DNA of 64,000 nucleotides from contig JAFRIW010000032.1 of assembly GCA_017432565.1 (NCBI GenBank), positions 1 through 64,000 on the forward strand, written 5' to 3'. This DNA comes from Lachnospiraceae bacterium. Lineage in GTDB: Bacteria; Bacillota; Clostridia; Lachnospirales; Lachnospiraceae. Both the position numbers and the translations under genes were made by a program. This document shows, in pieces, positions 62,148 to 64,000 of this stretch. Positions within the stretch are counted from its first letter, which is position 1. Every line of letters starts with the position of its first letter. Below the pieces are notes generated by a model. The model made no database searches. It had not been told where the DNA came from and saw only the letters and a list, made by a program, of their open reading frames with translations.

Positions 62148-62948
62148 TTACAGGAAATTCCGTATAAGCATTTCTCTTAAGATTCTCCGGTCAAGCGGCC
62201 TCTGCGCGGTCTCAAAAGTGAGAAACAGACGATCTCCCTGAAAGATCCCGTTCCGCCCGAACAATGAAATTCTGCTTATAGCATTCTCTGAATAGCCGGG
62301 ATCATCCATTTTACCAAGATGTTCGAGGTACAGAACTTTTCTGTCAGAGATTCTGAGTATTGTAAAATCCGGATGAATTATTATTCCGTATTCGAGTTCC
62401 AGCGGGCACTCATACCGGTACGGAATTCCCAATTCTTTCAAAGTATCTGCGATAATCACTTCTGACTTTGACCGGACCCGCTCTCCTTTAGCGGTAAAGT
62501 ATCCTGTAGTATCTTCTTCCCGGAAGGGTTTTGCCTGGAATAATTCTGAGATCCACTGGTCAACAAATTGCCTGTCATCCTGTTCGATGGGAACAACCAG
62601 TTTCTTCCTTGCATCCGGCAGATTGTGATAAACCAGGTGAATATCTGTCTGCTGCTCTTCTTTCAGAAAGCTGTCAATGGTTCTGATCCTTCTTTCCAGA
62701 ACAGAACGCACCTTTTGATCATAGTCCCTTTGTGCGAGATTCCTGATATACAGGAGTTCTTTCGTGGAAATGTATTTTCTCTTATGGCTGACAGGGTCAA
62801 CAGTATAAAACTGCAGATGCTTTCCGTGGTGTGTTACCCATAATTGTTCTTTGGGCATGTCCTTCAAAAAAGAATTGCATTGGTTCAGATAATTGATTAA
62901 CAGGTTTCTTTCCGTAATCAATTCTTCTGTGTAGCTTTTTGTATTCAA
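62148..62948 (-). CDS. PD-(D/E)XK nuclease-like protein of unknown function
   Basis: The 266-residue protein has a helical N-terminal half (charged, about 1-150) and a C-terminal PD-(D/E)XK-like core: RSKSEVIIADTL (Glu163), YRYECPLELEY, IHPDFTILR (Asp194) and VLYLEHLG (Glu209), then a GYSENAISRI helix. The usual catalytic Lys is not obvious; His210 follows the Glu. Similar unannotated proteins occur in gut Firmicutes. Its DNA is more AT-rich than neighbouring genes, hinting at transfer. It points toward the 64-bp array and ends 20 bp from it. No partner methylase is present. Confidence 0.7.
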   Translation of the reverse strand: MNTKSYTEELITERNLLINYLNQCNSFLKDMPKEQLWVTHHGKHLQFYTVDPVSHKRKYISTKELLYIRNLAQRDYDQKVRSVLERRIRTIDSFLKEEQQTDIHLVYHNLPDARKKLVVPIEQDDRQFVDQWISELFQAKPFREEDTTGYFTAKGERVRSKSEVIIADTLKELGIPYRYECPLELEYGIIIHPDFTILRISDRKVLYLEHLGKMDDPGYSENAISRISLFGRNGIFQGDRLFLTFETAQRPLDRRILREMLIRNFL

Positions 62949-63114
62949 CTTCCTGTACTCCTCATTACAGCGAAATGCTGCTGCTTTTTTTTAAACAATC
63001 CCGGAAAAAACCTGATACTCGTCTGAAAGACTGAGAGGGATGAAATAAATAGAATAAAAAAAGAAAACCAGACAGAGAAATCCGCACATCCTCTGCAGAA
63101 AAATCGTACCATAT

Positions 63115-63151
63115 AAAAAACAGCTGCGCAACATTAGACACAGCTGTTTTT
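63115..63151 (-). terminator. Intrinsic terminator after the MATE gene
   Basis: Arms AAAAAACAGCTG (63115-63126) and CAGCTGTTTTT (63141-63151) with a 14-nt loop; T residues follow on the minus strand. The remainder of the 62949-63174 gap is AT-rich with no clear promoter. Confidence 0.82.
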
Positions 63152-63174
63152 AAATATATTACGATATTTTATTG

Positions 63175-64000
63175 CTATTCAGATTGGGAAGCTTCCGTTT
63201 CCTTCCCCTCCTCTTTCTTCCACTGCTTTTTCACCCAGGCCATGCAGATCAGGCACAGGATGACCTGAAGAAGGGAAGAAAGCGGTGTGGCAAGGCCGAT
63301 GTGGAACAGGGAGACCGGGGTCTGTCTGCTCATCAGGTAAGAGACGGGGACGCGGACAAGGAAGGCACCGACAATGCCCTGGAGCATGACAAAGCGGGTC
63401 ATACCCAGTCCGTTGTAGAAGCCGACGAAGCAGAAGAAAACAGCGGTCAGAAGGCAGTCAATGGCATAAGCCTTGAGGTAGTCCGCGGCGGCCAGGATAA
63501 CGTCTGCACTGCGGGAGAAAATACCGGCCAGCATGTCTCCGTGGAAGAAGGCGGTGTAAAACATGACCAGTCCCGCCAGAAGAGACAGACCGATACCGAT
63601 CCGCAGTGTGCGGACCGCGCGGTCTTTCTTTCCGGCACCGATATTCTGAGCGACAAAAGCCGAGAGAGACTGCATAAAGGAAGACGGGACAAGCATGACA
63701 AAACCGCAGACTCTTTCCGCCACGCCGATGCCCGCGGAGGGAATGACGCCCAGTGCGTTGACAATGGCCTGGATCACCAGGAAAGAGATGCCGACCAGCA
63801 GATCGGAAAAAGCAATCGGTGCTCCCAGCATCGTAACCTTGCCGATCAGGGCTTTGTCCGGCCGGATCATAGACCGGTCAAAAGCAAACGGAAGCCCTTT
63901 CTTCCGGACCAGAGCCAGAGAAATGAGAACACTTATGGCCTGGGCTGCGACGGTGGCAATGGCGGCACCGGCGGTTCCCATATGAAGTCCGGCAACCAGT
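63175..64000 (-). CDS. MATE-family efflux transporter (C-terminal part)
   Basis: Multidrug/toxin antiporter using Na+ or H+. The 275 visible residues hold about seven membrane helices and MATE landmarks: HMGTAGAAIATVAAQ, LGAPIAFSDLLVGIS, NALGVIPSAGIGVAERV and the SAFVAQNIGAGKKDRAVR loop. The frame is open to the window edge (LVAGLHMG), so the N-terminal part lies beyond base 64000. It ends in a short charged tail (KKQWKKEEGKETEAS). A good terminator follows. Confidence 0.93.
   Translation of the reverse strand, partial: LVAGLHMGTAGAAIATVAAQAISVLISLALVRKKGLPFAFDRSMIRPDKALIGKVTMLGAPIAFSDLLVGISFLVIQAIVNALGVIPSAGIGVAERVCGFVMLVPSSFMQSLSAFVAQNIGAGKKDRAVRTLRIGIGLSLLAGLVMFYTAFFHGDMLAGIFSRSADVILAAADYLKAYAIDCLLTAVFFCFVGFYNGLGMTRFVMLQGIVGAFLVRVPVSYLMSRQTPVSLFHIGLATPLSSLLQVILCLICMAWVKKQWKKEEGKETEASQSE

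Noticed and set aside
61705..62241. Four overlapping open frames inside the 64-bp array
   Set aside because: They exist in several frames because the unit lacks frequent stops and shifts frame every copy; no consistent ribosome site.
1..64000. Insertion sequences, prophage or integrative element ends
   Set aside because: No transposase, integrase or flanking direct repeats recognised; gene order is mostly the conserved chromosomal one.

Overview
The window looks like a chromosomal segment from a Gram-positive, probably Lachnospiraceae-type Clostridia gut bacterium. This is inferred from the rpmG-secE-nusG / rplKA / rplJL / rpoBC / str gene order, AGGAGG-type ribosome sites, an L10 leader, a TPP riboswitch upstream of thiT, AddAB rather than RecBCD, and MsmK-style sugar transport without its own ATPase. 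No rRNA, tRNA, insertion sequence, phage gene or CRISPR array was recognised.

Region 1 (1-16.9 kb, all minus strand) is the transcription/translation core. In transcription order it runs rpmG-secE-nusG, rplK-rplA, a CapA-family gene wedged behind the rplA terminator, rplJ-rplL with an L10 leader and attenuator, rpoB-rpoC, rpsL-rpsG-fusA and tuf (cut by the window edge). Consensus-like promoters are visible ahead of rplJ, rpoB, rpsL and tuf, so the cluster is several transcription units. NusG has a long extra N-terminus and L10 an Ala/Pro/Glu tail.

Region 2 (17-32.3 kb) is housekeeping and regulation: a small HTH protein; an alpha/beta hydrolase-response regulator-histidine kinase operon; a plus-strand antitoxin/PIN-toxin pair whose toxin appears to have lost half its active site; a probable long operon DUF1385-prmC-prfA-pheA-ppx-ppk; rpmE with its own promoter; a TPP-riboswitch-controlled thiT plus CPBP protease; and a glutathione peroxidase with a perfect consensus promoter overlapped by a palindrome. 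AddB-AddA (32.3-39.7 kb) and an FMN-dependent alpha-hydroxy-acid oxidase follow.

Region 3 (41-61.6 kb) is a uronic-acid polysaccharide utilisation locus. A lipoprotein binding protein and two permeases import oligosaccharides. Cytoplasmic enzymes (GH2 beta-glucuronidase, GH88 unsaturated glucuronyl hydrolase, heparinase II/III-type lyase, DUF2264 protein, and a discoidin-like protein of unknown role) cut them. An AraC regulator sits among them. An IclR regulator diverges from kdgK-eda-dhuD-dhuI, which would take the unsaturated uronate to KDG, KDPG and finally pyruvate plus glyceraldehyde-3-phosphate. Two near-identical 17-bp palindromes in the iclR-kdgK gap are the likely IclR operators. The gaps inside the kdg operon carry hairpins and short repeats.

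Region 4 (61.6-64 kb): just after the kdg operon lies an exact 64-bp-period tandem array of seven units, followed by a convergent AT-richer gene for a PD-(D/E)XK nuclease-like protein and a truncated MATE transporter gene. The array with its neighbouring nuclease-like gene is the part of the window least explained by known biology.
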